Source: Neocallimastix lanati (nom. inval.)
Lineage: Eukaryota > Neocallimastigomycota > Neocallimastigomycetes > Neocallimastigales > Neocallimastigaceae
Length of the DNA: 12,287 bases
Assembly: GCA_016946835.1 (NCBI GenBank)
Contig: JACVTC010000675.1
Location: 1-12,287, forward strand
Direction: 5' to 3'
The notes under the pieces were generated by a model. The model searched no databases. It was not told the DNA's origin and saw only the letters and a list, made by a program, of their open reading frames with translations. Shown here piece after piece: positions 1 to 9,063 of the stretch; the first letter of the stretch is position 1; the number at the start of each line of letters is the position of its first letter. Both the position numbers and the translations under genes were made by a program.

Positions 1-342
1 ATAATATTATTACAAATATTTTATAAATTTTGGTAATACATTGATTAGTTAAAAATAATTTTGTGTAACAATAAAATAATAATAAAATTTTAGATATGAA
101 TATTAATAATAAAAATAATAAAAAATTTATAATATAAAATAAAATTTATCAAATGTATAATAAAAATATAATAAGAATATAATAAAATATTTATTTTATA
201 GCAAAATATTAATAATTAATAATATATATATTTATATAATAATAAAGGAAATATTGATAAAGTTAATAAAGATAATAATTAATTAATAAAATAGATTTAA
301 AACATATTTATATGGAGAAATATTAAAATTATTATAATTTAA

Positions 343-360
343 GGTATTTGGGTAAATACC
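343..360. repeat. 7-bp perfect hairpin GGTATTT-GGGT-AAATACC
   Basis: Exact inverted repeat with a 4-base loop, placed 50 bases before the C/G-richer patch at 411-428. Confidence 0.8.
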
Positions 361-1277
361 ACATGAATAATTTCAAAACTAAAAAAAAATTAATGAGTTA
401 AAAAAAAAAAGGGTCTGTCCGTAACATAGAAAATAATCAATATAATTTAATTTAATCGTAATTTTTTTTTTAAAATAATTAATGAATTATTAAATAAATA
501 GATTGAGCAATATTATTTTTTATTTTTTATTTTTTTTTTTTTTTACAGAATAATTCAATAATATAAATGAAAATCACTATACAATGACTTAATGACATTA
601 TTATTATTATTATTTTTTGTATTTCAATAATTTTAATAAAAATCTCTAATAATTTTATTAAGATTTATTTTTTCTTCATCTTAATTATTAGAAATATATT
701 TTATTGTATTTAATTAGTAAAATAAAATTTCCATAGGTTATAAAAATCAATGCATCTAAAATTCTATAAAGTAGAATAAACAAAATCTTTTTTTTTTTTT
801 TTTTTTTTTTTCATATTTATTTAAAATTTATTAATTAGGATTTAAAATATATTTTAATGGATTATTTGATTATAAATTTTCAAATTATTAAAATTTACAA
901 TATTACTAAATTTACGATATAAATATTATATAGTATTGATTAATATTTATGGTAAATAAATTGAAAAAAAAAAAAAAAAAAAAAGCTTTTTTTAATTTAT
1001 AATATTTTTTGGTTTTTAAAGTTTTTATTTATTTAGAGTTATATATTGATAATTTAAAAATGTAAATTGAAAAAATATATTTGAAAATTTTAAATATAAT
1101 TAAAATATTAGGGATTTTTATTTACTAAAGAAATTTAATTATTGATAATAGATTTATTAAATATGCATAAAATAATAAAGAAATAATAATAATAGATTAT
1201 TTTAATAGTAACAATAACATAATAATATACATAATAATAATAATAATAAAATGAAATAGAGTAATAATATTTTAATG

Positions 1278-1308
1278 AAGTTTTATTTTATGATGAATGA
1301 TAAAACTT
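1278..1308. repeat. 9-bp inverted repeat AAGTTTTAT / ATAAAACTT
   Basis: Exact arms at 1278-1286 and 1300-1308 around a 13-base loop. Outer AATGAA / TTCATT bases add imperfect pairing. Confidence 0.7.
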
Positions 1309-1784
1309 TAATTTCATTTATAATAATTAAAATATATATATTAATATAAATAATTATTTATAATCTTTAAAATTATTAATTCTATAATAATACTAATATT
1401 TAATTAAAATTAAATGAATAATTTTTATATTTTTTTATATTACTTTTCCTATAAATTATTAATTACTGATTAATTATTTTCACTTGATATATTCTTTATA
1501 TCTTTATTAAAAATTTTAATGATGATTATCATTTTTTTAATAAATACTATTTAGTTTTCATTTTTATATATTTATTATATTCATATATATATACATACAT
1601 ACTTATTTTTTTTGTTATATTTTCTTTATTTCTATATTATTATTTAATAATTTTTATTCAATATAGATAGTTTTTAAATATTTTTATAAATTAAAAACTA
1701 AATTTTAATATATATATATATTTTTTTATACTAATTTCTTTAGTATATTAAATTCAATTTTTTTATATAAATATATATAAATAT

Positions 1785-1995
1785 TAATAATAAAATAATA
1801 AATAATTAAATAATAAATAATAAATAATAAATAATAAATAATTAAATAATAAATAATTAAATAATAAATAATAAATAATAAATAATTGAATAATAAATAT
1901 AATTGAATAATAAATAATTGAATAATAAATAATTGAATAATTAATAATAAATAAATAAATAATAAATAATAAATAATTTAATATTAAATATTAAA
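1785..1995. repeat. Composite AATAAATAATT-type array
   Basis: About 200 bp of interspersed AAT and AAAT units with recurrent TAATTAAATAATAAA and TAATTGAATAATAAA variants, ending in TTAAATA copies. The single G in the GAA variant recurs at regular spacing in the right half, so a longer unit seems to have been duplicated. Confidence 0.85.
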
Positions 1996-2189
1996 TATTA
2001 AATAATAATTATATATATTTTAATATATACTTTAAATTTAATTTATTTTTTCTTAAAAGGTAAAAATTAATTAAATTTAAAATTATAATATTGGAAAATA
2101 AAGTAAAAAACTCAAAAAAAAAGAAAAAAAGTAAAAAATTGAAAAAGTCATTTAAAGTTTTTTTTTTCTCTCTCTAATTTTTTCAAATA

Positions 2190-2191
<2 letters not shown>

Positions 2192-2230
<39 letters not shown>
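2192..2230. repeat. T39 homopolymer
   Basis: An uninterrupted run of 39 T, preceded by a short CTCTCTC patch at 2168-2175. Confidence 0.95.
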
Positions 2231-2231
<1 letters not shown>

Positions 2232-2319
2232 ATATTAGAAAAAATTGTATAAAAAAAAAAGAAAGGAAAAATTATATATATATTTTCTTTTTTCTTTTTT
2301 TATTAATTTTATATATCGT

Positions 2320-3025
<706 letters not shown>

Positions 3026-3051
<26 letters not shown>

Positions 3052-3064
3052 TTAAAATTTTAAA
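3026..3064 (+). promoter_or_regulatory. A26 tract and leader just upstream of the kinase start codon
   Basis: A 26-base A run (3026-3051) ends 13 bases before the ATG, whose context is TAAAATG. Poly(dA:dT) tracts commonly exclude nucleosomes at promoters. No TATA position can be singled out in DNA this AT-rich, so a promoter role is inference only. Confidence 0.3.
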
Positions 3065-3103
3065 ATGTTAAGTTCAATAGTTGTCAAGAAAAAATGGAAA
3101 TTG
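3065..3103 (+). CDS. Kinase exon 1 (13 codons, start ATG)
   Basis: The ATG at 3065 opens a 13-codon exon ending at TTG, followed by a GTATAT donor at 3104. Its peptide (VVKKKWKL) sits where TTBK-family kinases have a short basic lead-in with a Trp just before the glycine loop. The phase 0 end matches the phase 0 start of exon 2. The exon 2 frame has no ATG of its own between its upstream stop at 3175 and the glycine loop, so a separate start exon is needed. Confidence 0.72.
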
Positions 3104-3691
3104 GTATATATTATATAATAATAATAATATATATATATTAAGAAAGTAATTTAAAAAATATTAATGAATATAAATAAAAAATAAAAAAAAAAATAAATAA
3201 AACATATAAAAAATCCAATGAATTAAAGCTTGATTCCTTGGGTAAAGGTGCATTTGGTGAAATTTATACGGCGGTCAATATATACAGCGGTGAAAAAGTA
3301 GCAGTAAAGGTTGAAGGTCCATTAAATAGTACTTCGAAAAAAAGAAAACCTTTACTTTTAATGGAAATGGACGTATTAAAAAAGCTTCAAGGTAAGCTGT
3401 TAAAAAAAAATTATACATTTTATTGACTGATGTTATAATTTAATTATAAAATTTTCAAAAAAGAAAGAAAAATATATTCAAAAAGATTATAGAATTAAAA
3501 TAAATTAAATCATATTATTGAATAATATATTTTAATTTAAATAAAACTTTATATTGCATTCTATTTAATATATATAATAAATATTGTTGTTTATATTAAA
3601 ATTAATTAATTTAAGAATATATTAATTTTTAATTTTATCTAATTTGTTACATATAAAATTTTTTATATTTTATATTCATTAATATTTTTCT

Positions 3692-3723
<32 letters not shown>

Positions 3724-5142
3724 TACCTTCGTCAATACTAATTTTTAATTAATAACTATGAATATATGAATAAAGGATACCCATATTTTTGTAAATTAGA
3801 AGCGTATGGTCGATTTACCATTCAATCAAAAGTAAATTCTACTTATAATTATATTATTATGCAATTATTAGGACCAAGGTATATAAAAAAATTATAATAT
3901 ATAAAAAAAAAAGAGATATATTATTATTTAAGAAAAATTGAATAGGATAAATATAAAAATATATAAATATATAAAATTAAAATTTTAAAAATAAAATGTA
4001 AAAAAATTTCAGTATAATATAAATTCAATAAACAATTATATAATAGTTGTATATTAATTAATTTTATTATATTAATTATAATTTTCCACATTATTTGTTT
4101 TTTTTTTTTAAAAAAAAAAAGAATATTATTAATTTATAATATAAGTAATATTAATTTATATGATTTATTTATTTAATTAAAAAATTTTATTTAACCAATA
4201 TTATTAATTTAATATGAATTAAAATTTATATTACATAATACATTTGTACTTAATATTTTTTTTTTTTATTTATATTTTTTTTCTATTTTTTTTTTCTATT
4301 TTTATTTTTATTTCATATTATTATTTAAAATTTTAAATATTTTATTTCATTTGTATCGAATATTATATATATATATATATAAAAGTTTATCAAAGTTAAG
4401 AAGAAAATGTCAAAGATTCTCTATCGCAACAACGGCATTACTTGGTAAACAAATTTTGAGAGCAATTGAAATATGTCATGATAAAGCAGGTGTTGTTCAT
4501 CGTGATATTAAACCTGGTAATTTCTGTATGGGAATAACGTCTTCAGGAAATGGACCAAATGGCACATATTCTCGTTCAAAGTGTTATATGATTGATTTTG
4601 GTTTATGTCGTTCTTATCGTAATTCAGAAGGAGTTTTAAGAGAAGAAAGAAAACATGTTGGCTTTAGAGGGACAGTAGCTTATGCCTCAATTAATGCTCA
4701 TGAAGGTCGTGATCTTGGTCGTGTGGATGACCTATGGTCAATGTTTTATATGCTTGTTGAATTTGTTAGAGGAGATCTTCCATGGAAAGTCAAGGATAAA
4801 GAGAAGGTTGCTGAACTTAAAAAGAAATATACTGATGCTTCATTGGTTGCTAATCTTCCAAAACCTTTCTTAGATATTATGAATTATTTATATTCATTAC
4901 ATTTTGAAGATACTCCAAATTATAATTATATAGATAAACTTCTTGATAATTTATTTGAATGTACAGGAAAACCAAAAAATGTTCCATTTGATTGGTATTT
5001 ATTTGAATTATTTTATTATATTTGCATATACATATACATATACATTTATTATTATTATTATTATATAAATATTTTTATATTATAATATTAATATATATTT
5101 CCATATATATATATTTATATATATAAAAATATTTTTTTTTTT

Positions 5143-5182
<40 letters not shown>

Positions 5183-6758
5183 TATTTTACAAATTAATAT
5201 ATATATATTTATATTTAATATAAATAATTTCACAATTTATATTATAATTGAAATTTTTTTTATTTATTCAAAAAAAAAAAAAAAAAAAAAAAAGGGAAAT
5301 TTCAGAGAAATCTGAAGATAATATACTATCTGAATCTTTATGTAGTAATAAATTAGAAAGCAATACAAATAATCATGCGGGAAAAACTTCTGGTGGGATA
5401 TTCAATAAACCCCTGATATGAAATCAATGACTAATCAAATGAAACCAAATATAAAACTTGATGTAACAAATATTTCTGCTTCAATACAATCAAGTCCAGC
5501 AGTATCTCCTAAATATAATTCATTAGTTTCTAAAAATAATTCAAAAATTTTAAGTATTAATTCTCCTGAAAATAATGGTAGTCCACCTGATTGTGCTATT
5601 TTGAAAATTAATCAACAGCAAGTACAGGTTAGACATAGACAAAAGTCTCAACAATCTCAAATGCAATTTCAACAGCAACAACAACAACAACGATTACAAC
5701 AACAACAATTATTACAACAACAACAACAACAACAACAGCAACAACAATTACAACAACAAGAACAATTACAATTACAGCAACAACAACAACAATTACTACA
5801 ACAAGAACAATTACAATTACAACAACAGTATCAATTAAATAAGTATCATCAACATCATCAACATCATCATCATCGTCATTCATCACAAGATGATTATAAA
5901 AAGTCTTTAAAGTATCAACAGCAACAACAACAACAACAGCAACAACAACAGCAACAACAGATAAAACAACAATCCTATTTTAATACTCATTCACGTATGA
6001 AAATAAACACATTAACTCCTCCATCTTCTATTGAAAAAGATCATCATGGATCAGAAAAATTATATAAAAAAGCTTATTTAAATGAAATAAATTCTCTAAC
6101 AGATTCAATGGATCATTCTCCAATAACTAAACAGAAATATGTTAGTAAAAGTAAAATAGAACAAGACCAAATGATGAAATCAAGTAGTTCTAAATTAAAA
6201 AATAAAATAGGTGGTTATTATAATCCAGATGAGAAGTTAGAAGTTCAGACAAGCTTTAGAAGTCCAAAAACAATTAGTAAAACAAATAGTCCAATTATTC
6301 ATAGAAATTCTTTATCAAATTCTTTATCATTACATAATAAAGTTAAAAATATTTCACCTACTCCTTCTCCTATCTCAGCTAGGTCTCAATCTTCTTCCCA
6401 ATTATTAGCTAATAATATTTTGAAAGGTCATAGTCGTTCACCATCTAATTTATCATGTAATACTAGTAGAACTCGTTACTATTCTATTCAATTACCCAAA
6501 GAATCGAACAAAAGTGATGCCTATCATGGTTCAGGTAATGTGGATGAAATGGCTTATAAAAAAAATGATCAAAGATATGATATGGAAGTAAATGATAATA
6601 TATTGGCAGCTTCTCATTCACATCTCCAAAATTTAACTCATCATCGTAGTCAGAGTCAAAGTCTTCATAATAAAAAAGAAAAAGAAATAAGTAATAGAAA
6701 ATCTCCTTCAACTCCAAGTAAATCTCAAAAATTCTTTGCCGAAGATAAAATGAAGTAA
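3065..6758 (+). CDS. TTBK-type casein kinase 1 superfamily Ser/Thr protein kinase, five exons
   Basis: A protein Ser/Thr kinase that transfers phosphate from ATP to protein substrates; its target is unknown. Exons are 3065-3103, 3229-3391, 3776-3878, 4386-4994 and 5295 onward, with intron phases 0, 1, 2 and 2 that all match. The start ATG at 3065 gives a 13-residue exon 1 ending KKKWKL. Visible kinase landmarks are the glycine loop GKGAFGEIY (residues 18-26), VAVK Lys40, helix-C Glu59, HRDIKPGNF (140-148), DFG (172-174) and the CK1 signature SIN in place of APE. RGTVAYASINAH, DDLWSMFYMLVEF and LPWK resemble tau-tubulin kinases more than CK1 alpha/delta. The domain ends near residue 305 (FDW), the family's usual length. 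All catalytic residues are present. After residue 346 the exon 5 frame meets TGA at 5419, while a long Gln-rich frame, one base out of register, begins at 5418. The family call is firm; the C-terminal joining is uncertain. Confidence 0.93.
3104..3228 (+). other. Kinase intron 1 (125 bp)
   Basis: GTATAT donor and AAAG acceptor, phase 0. Very AT-rich, with an ATA microsatellite. Confidence 0.7.
3229..3391 (+). CDS. Kinase exon 2 (ATP-binding N-lobe)
   Basis: Encodes LDSLGKGAFGEIY, the VAVK lysine and MEMDVLKKLQ with the helix-C glutamate. The exon is bounded by an AAAG acceptor at 3225-3228 and a GTAAGC donor at 3392, and it ends one base into a Gly codon. Confidence 0.92.
3392..3775 (+). other. 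Kinase intron 2 (384 bp)
   Basis: GTAAGC donor and AAAG acceptor, phase 1. Contains a TA microsatellite near 3695-3714 and TACTAAT at 3736-3742. No coding signal was seen inside. Confidence 0.88.
3776..3878 (+). CDS. Kinase exon 3 (hinge region)
   Basis: Begins with GA, which completes the Gly codon, and encodes YPYFCKLEAYG followed by YNYIIMQLLGP. The last stretch is the beta5/hinge segment typical of CK1/TTBK kinases. The acceptor is AAAG at 3772-3775 and the donor is GTATAT at 3879. A TACTAAT branch-point-like motif lies at 3736-3742, 33 bases before the acceptor. Confidence 0.88.
3879..4385 (+). other. Kinase intron 3 (507 bp)
   Basis: GTATAT donor and AAAG acceptor, phase 2. AT-rich throughout, with T runs and a TA repeat right before the acceptor. 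Confidence 0.85.
4386..4994 (+). CDS. Kinase exon 4 (C-lobe: catalytic loop, DFG, activation segment)
   Basis: One base completes a Ser codon (AG|T), giving the CK1-like GPSLSKL join. The exon then encodes HRDIKPGNF, the DFG motif, RGTVAYASINAH and the rest of the C-lobe to FDW. Codons upstream of 4386 (the IYIYIY run) come from the intron's AT repeat, not the protein. Beyond the GTATTT donor at 4995 the frame degenerates into Tyr/Ile codons of AT repeat, as expected for intron. Confidence 0.92.
4995..5294 (+). other. Kinase intron 4 (300 bp) with T37 and A24 tracts
   Basis: GTATTT donor and AAAG acceptor, phase 2. Holds a TA repeat, a 37-base T tract (5145-5181) and a 24-base A tract (5270-5293) that abuts the acceptor G. 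Confidence 0.75.
5295..5421 (+). CDS. Kinase exon 5, proximal part, ending at an apparent frameshift
   Basis: One G completes the Trp codon (TG|G), followed by 41 codons of hydrophilic Ser/Asn/Lys-rich sequence starting EISEKSEDN, then TGA at 5419-5421. The acceptor is the AAAG directly after a 24-base A tract. The nicer-looking TTTCAG at 5300-5305 leads to early stops in every phase available from exon 4. The frame breaks at the C run 5410-5413. The frame at 5418 (next entry) continues the same hydrophilic composition one register back. Confidence 0.65.
5418..6758 (+). CDS. Gln/His/Ser-rich disordered C-terminal tail of the kinase (446 codons)
   Basis: An uninterrupted frame to TAA at 6756-6758. 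The first third is rich in Gln (CAA with some CAG, roughly 5660-5830 and 5915-5970), split by a His-rich patch near 5848-5880. The rest is rich in Ser, Asn, Lys and Pro, with repeated S-P and short basic motifs. No transmembrane segment or known domain is visible, and it looks intrinsically disordered. It lies directly downstream of the kinase domain on the same strand, with no room for a promoter or a separate gene. I infer it is the kinase's regulatory tail rather than an independent protein, although it does begin at an ATG that could start a separate product. Long C-terminal extensions are common in TTBK-type kinases. No frame connects it to exon 5 without a one-base correction or an undetected splice. 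Confidence 0.75.
   Translation: MKSMTNQMKPNIKLDVTNISASIQSSPAVSPKYNSLVSKNNSKILSINSPENNGSPPDCAILKINQQQVQVRHRQKSQQSQMQFQQQQQQQRLQQQQLLQQQQQQQQQQQLQQQEQLQLQQQQQQLLQQEQLQLQQQYQLNKYHQHHQHHHHRHSSQDDYKKSLKYQQQQQQQQQQQQQQQIKQQSYFNTHSRMKINTLTPPSSIEKDHHGSEKLYKKAYLNEINSLTDSMDHSPITKQKYVSKSKIEQDQMMKSSSSKLKNKIGGYYNPDEKLEVQTSFRSPKTISKTNSPIIHRNSLSNSLSLHNKVKNISPTPSPISARSQSSSQLLANNILKGHSRSPSNLSCNTSRTRYYSIQLPKESNKSDAYHGSGNVDEMAYKKNDQRYDMEVNDNILAASHSHLQNLTHHRSQSQSLHNKKEKEISNRKSPSTPSKSQKFFAEDKMK
5655..5972 (+). repeat. CAA/CAG (polyglutamine) repeat block inside the kinase tail
   Basis: Two CAA/CAG-rich stretches encode Gln runs with Leu and Glu interruptions (QLQLQQQ-like). They are separated by a CAT-rich His patch. 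Interspersed CAG codons and Leu codons show the tract is not a fresh pure expansion. Confidence 0.9.
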
Positions 6759-6849
6759 TTATTAAAAAAAAAATAATAATAATAAAATATATATATATAT
6801 ATTTTTTTTTATTTATAATTTTTATATATAAATATTTATAGTTTTTTTT

Positions 6850-6855
6850 AATAAA
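6850..6855 (+). terminator. Candidate AATAAA polyadenylation signal of the kinase gene
   Basis: AATAAA lies 92 bases after the stop codon and follows a T run. AATAAA also arises often by chance in this composition, so support is weak. Confidence 0.3.
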
Positions 6856-7199
6856 GCATAATTTTAATTAATTTTGATTAATATTATAAATATTCAATTT
6901 TTATTAAAATTACTTGAATAATATTTCTACCTAAAAAAAAAAAAATTAATTATAATCATTATAATTATTAATTTCCCCCTTTTTATATATATATATATAT
7001 TATATGCGTATAAATAACCATAAATTATTATTATTATTTTTATTTAATTTTTTTATTTTTTTTTTATTTATTTCACCTTCACATTAGAATGTTTTATTTT
7101 AAATACTGTAATAAAAGAAGTTATACTTTAGATAATTGATAAAGATTTAATTTAAAAAAAAAATTGAATAATGTTATTCTTTTTATTAATATTATTTTG

Positions 7200-7236
<37 letters not shown>

Positions 7237-7292
7237 AACCATCACAAAACATATAAACTAATTATATATCAAATAGTATAAATAATGATTAT
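6856..7292. other. Intergenic AT-rich DNA downstream of the kinase
   Basis: Includes an A35 tract at 7200-7234. A 16-codon plus-strand frame at 7089-7139 (MFYFKYCNKRSYTLDN) has coding-like codons and resembles a short basic leader. It ends at TGA and does not join the 7293 frame in phase by any GT donor I can see. Confidence 0.4.
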
Positions 7293-7669
7293 ATGATCAA
7301 AAATTTGTATGAATTAAAATATATTGTAAGTTTTTATTATTAAATTAACAGTATAACAAATATAACAAATTTAATAAGAATAATAAATGGAATATTAATT
7401 ATTATAAATATATATTTATATTAATTCAAAATAATATTTAGAACTTAGCATTGGAAAAATCAAAAAATCAAAAATATAAAATTAATTCTATTAAAGTATT
7501 ACCAAAGTAATTATAATATATTATTGATATATAAGATATATATATTTCTTTAATATAGAAAGTATTAATATATGTATATATATATATATATATAAATTTA
7601 GAAAGACCACCTCAACAAATTACACCTCTATTGGAAACTAAACCAAAATTAAAAGGATTAATCATTAAA
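7293..7669 (+). CDS. Possible small three-exon gene, function unrecognised, 3' end unresolved
   Basis: Three short segments have coding-like composition and compatible splice phases. They are 7293-7325 (MIKNLYELKYI, then a GTAAGT donor, phase 0), 7442-7506 (TTTAG acceptor, NLALEKSKNQKYKINSIK, GTAATT donor, phase 2) and 7606-7669 (AAAG acceptor, PPQQITPLLETKPKLKG). The joined peptide is about 54 residues, basic, with a Pro-rich patch and no known domain that I recognise. After 7669 either a GTATTT donor is used or the frame runs KVFIFFSVF to TAA at 7694-7696. A further phase-0 exon could begin at 7728 but is unconvincing. Phase agreement across three pieces favours a real gene or a recent relic, yet each piece is short enough to arise by chance in this DNA. 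Confidence 0.3.
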
Positions 7670-7731
7670 GTATTTATTTTTTTTTCTGTATTTTAAGCAT
7701 TGTAAACATCAAATAATTAAATATTAGAAAT

Positions 7732-7749
7732 TCATATCTATAGATATGA
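7732..7749. repeat. Perfect 18-bp palindrome
   Basis: TCATATCTATAGATATGA equals its own reverse complement over all 18 bases. It contains C and G at symmetric positions in surroundings that are nearly pure A/T. Confidence 0.9.
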
Positions 7750-8047
7750 TAACAATAATTATCCCTTACCCCTACCTTTATTATTATTATTTTTTTTTTT
7801 TTATTTAAAATTTTTTCATAATTTTTTTTTTTATTACAAGTTTTATTTAATAATATATTTAAATATATTTAATATTTAATTAAAAGAAAATGATACTAAT
7901 ATTTTAAATATAAATTTTAATATTTATTTAACAGTAATTCATTATGAAACTGTATAAATAAATATTTTTATAAAGTATTATTTTTTAAAATTATTAATAC
8001 TTTCTTTTATATATATTTATAAAATATAAATGAAAGCTAAAAAATAA
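7750..8047. other. Intergenic AT-rich DNA
   Basis: One pyrimidine-rich patch (CCCTTACCCCTACC, 7763-7776) stands out; the rest is T runs and AT repeats. No gene seen. Confidence 0.5.
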
Positions 8048-8098
8048 AAATGTTTTATCATTTATTATATTTATTATATTTTAAATGATAAAACATTT
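8048..8098. repeat. 17-bp perfect inverted repeat (hairpin or cruciform potential)
   Basis: Left arm 8048-8064 and right arm 8082-8098 are exact reverse complements, separated by a 17-base loop. The core is ATGTTTTATCAT / ATGATAAAACAT. A TTTATTATATTTTAAA direct repeat overlaps the loop and recurs just after the right arm. Confidence 0.92.
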
Positions 8099-8310
8099 AT
8101 TATATTTTAAAATATATTTATTATATAATAATTTTTGTTATTATAAATTTGATGTATTTCAAGAAAAAAAAAATTTTTTTTATTTAAATAAATATAAATA
8201 TTTAAATATCTCTTTATTTAAGTTTATTTTTTCTTTTTATAATTTTTTATTTTTTATTTTTATTTTTTTTATTTTATTTATTTATTTTTTATATATCTCT
8301 ATAATCTAAA

Positions 8311-8314
8311 AAAA

Positions 8315-8349
<35 letters not shown>

Positions 8350-8350
8350 A
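8311..8350. repeat. (AAAT)n microsatellite, about 10 units
   Basis: A nearly pure AAAT array followed by AGAAA-type units. Confidence 0.92.
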
Positions 8351-8900
8351 AGAAAAAGAAAGAAAAATTCTTATTAAGAAATTAAGAACTTTTATTTTAG
8401 GATACGATAGTAGATTTAATATAAATTATCTTTTTTTTTCTTTTTTTTTTTTTTTTTTTTTTGTTATTATGAATAAATTTTTATCTGTATTATATATATA
8501 ACATTTTAAAAAATAAAAAGTTAATGGTTAAAATAAAAAGAAAATTATAAAAAAAAAATTTTTTTTTGTCTATTTGTATAAAATTATTTATAAAAAAAAA
8601 AAAAAAGAAAAAAAAAAAAATAAAAATTATAATAAAAAAAAATTATATATATAAAATAAAATAATAATAAATTAAACTAGAACATCAAAATTTTTTTAAA
8701 ATAATAGTAAAATATACATATTATATATATGTATATGTATATAAAGTATATATATATTTAATTTATATATTAAATATAAATGCTTTGATTGTAATTATAG
8801 AAAAAACAATAATAATAATATAAATAATAATATAAATAATAATATAAATTATAATAATATAATAATAGTAAGAATAAATTATTATTATTATTATTAGAAC
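8351..8900. other. Intergenic AT-rich DNA 3' of the LRR gene
   Basis: T22 at 8441-8462, A runs near 8591-8621, TA repeats, and ATATAATAATAT repeats at 8818-8870. An acceptor-like TTTTATTTTAG at 8390-8400 is followed by a 10-codon open stretch that quickly degenerates into T runs. No gene supported. Confidence 0.5.
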
Positions 8901-9014
8901 TTAATCTTTATTTTCTATGATTAAGTCAATTTCTAAATCCTTTAATATATGAACTTTTTGACGAAGGTTTTCTTTAACATTCTTACAATCAGTAATGATC
9001 AAACGTTTTAATGT
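8901..9014 (-). CDS. LRR gene, last exon with stop codon
   Basis: 37 codons plus TAA, starting TLKRLIITDCKNV (one LRR) and ending in an acidic-basic tail (LIIENKD). The acceptor is AAAAG at the end of a 15-base A tract on the coding strand. The phase 0 entry matches the previous exon. Confidence 0.85.
   Translation of the reverse strand, partial: TLKRLIITDCKNVKENLRQKVHILKDLEIDLIIENKD

Positions 9015-9063
<49 letters not shown>

Larger units (their letters stand above)
1..1780. other. Intergenic AT-rich DNA, no gene seen
   Basis: Mostly A/T with T24 at 788-811, A21 at 964-984 and short AAT runs. Tiny frames with start codons (for example near 754 and 567) are under 12 codons. Exceptions worth noting are the hairpin at 343-360 and the C/G-richer patch at 411-428, listed separately. 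Confidence 0.7.

Noticed and set aside
4682-4873. 63-codon plus-strand frame inside the kinase
   Set aside because: Shadow frame of exon 4, which carries conserved kinase motifs in another frame.
5300-5305. TTTCAG as the acceptor of kinase intron 4
   Set aside because: It looks canonical, but every donor phase available from exon 4 gives an early stop. The AAAG at 5291-5294 leaves an open frame and completes the Trp codon.
5410-5421. Programmed ribosomal frameshift at the C run
   Set aside because: The bases do not form a standard X XXY YYZ slippery heptamer in the incoming frame, and no obvious stem-loop follows. A missing base is simpler.
5629-5886. Minus-strand Val/Ile/Asp-rich frame
   Set aside because: Antisense reading of the CAA/CAT repeats of the kinase tail.
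6484-6717. Minus-strand 77-codon frame
   Set aside because: Antisense to the kinase tail, with no motif and no start context.
7606-7675. Resemblance of the third small-gene segment (KLKGLIIKVF) to mitochondrial ribosomal protein S12
   Set aside because: Only a few residues match. The following PKKPNS-type signature is absent and the upstream peptide does not fit.
8085-8309. 74-codon plus-strand Phe/Tyr/Leu-rich frame
   Set aside because: Its composition is what AT-rich non-coding DNA gives (TTT, TAT, ATT), and it overlaps the inverted repeat.
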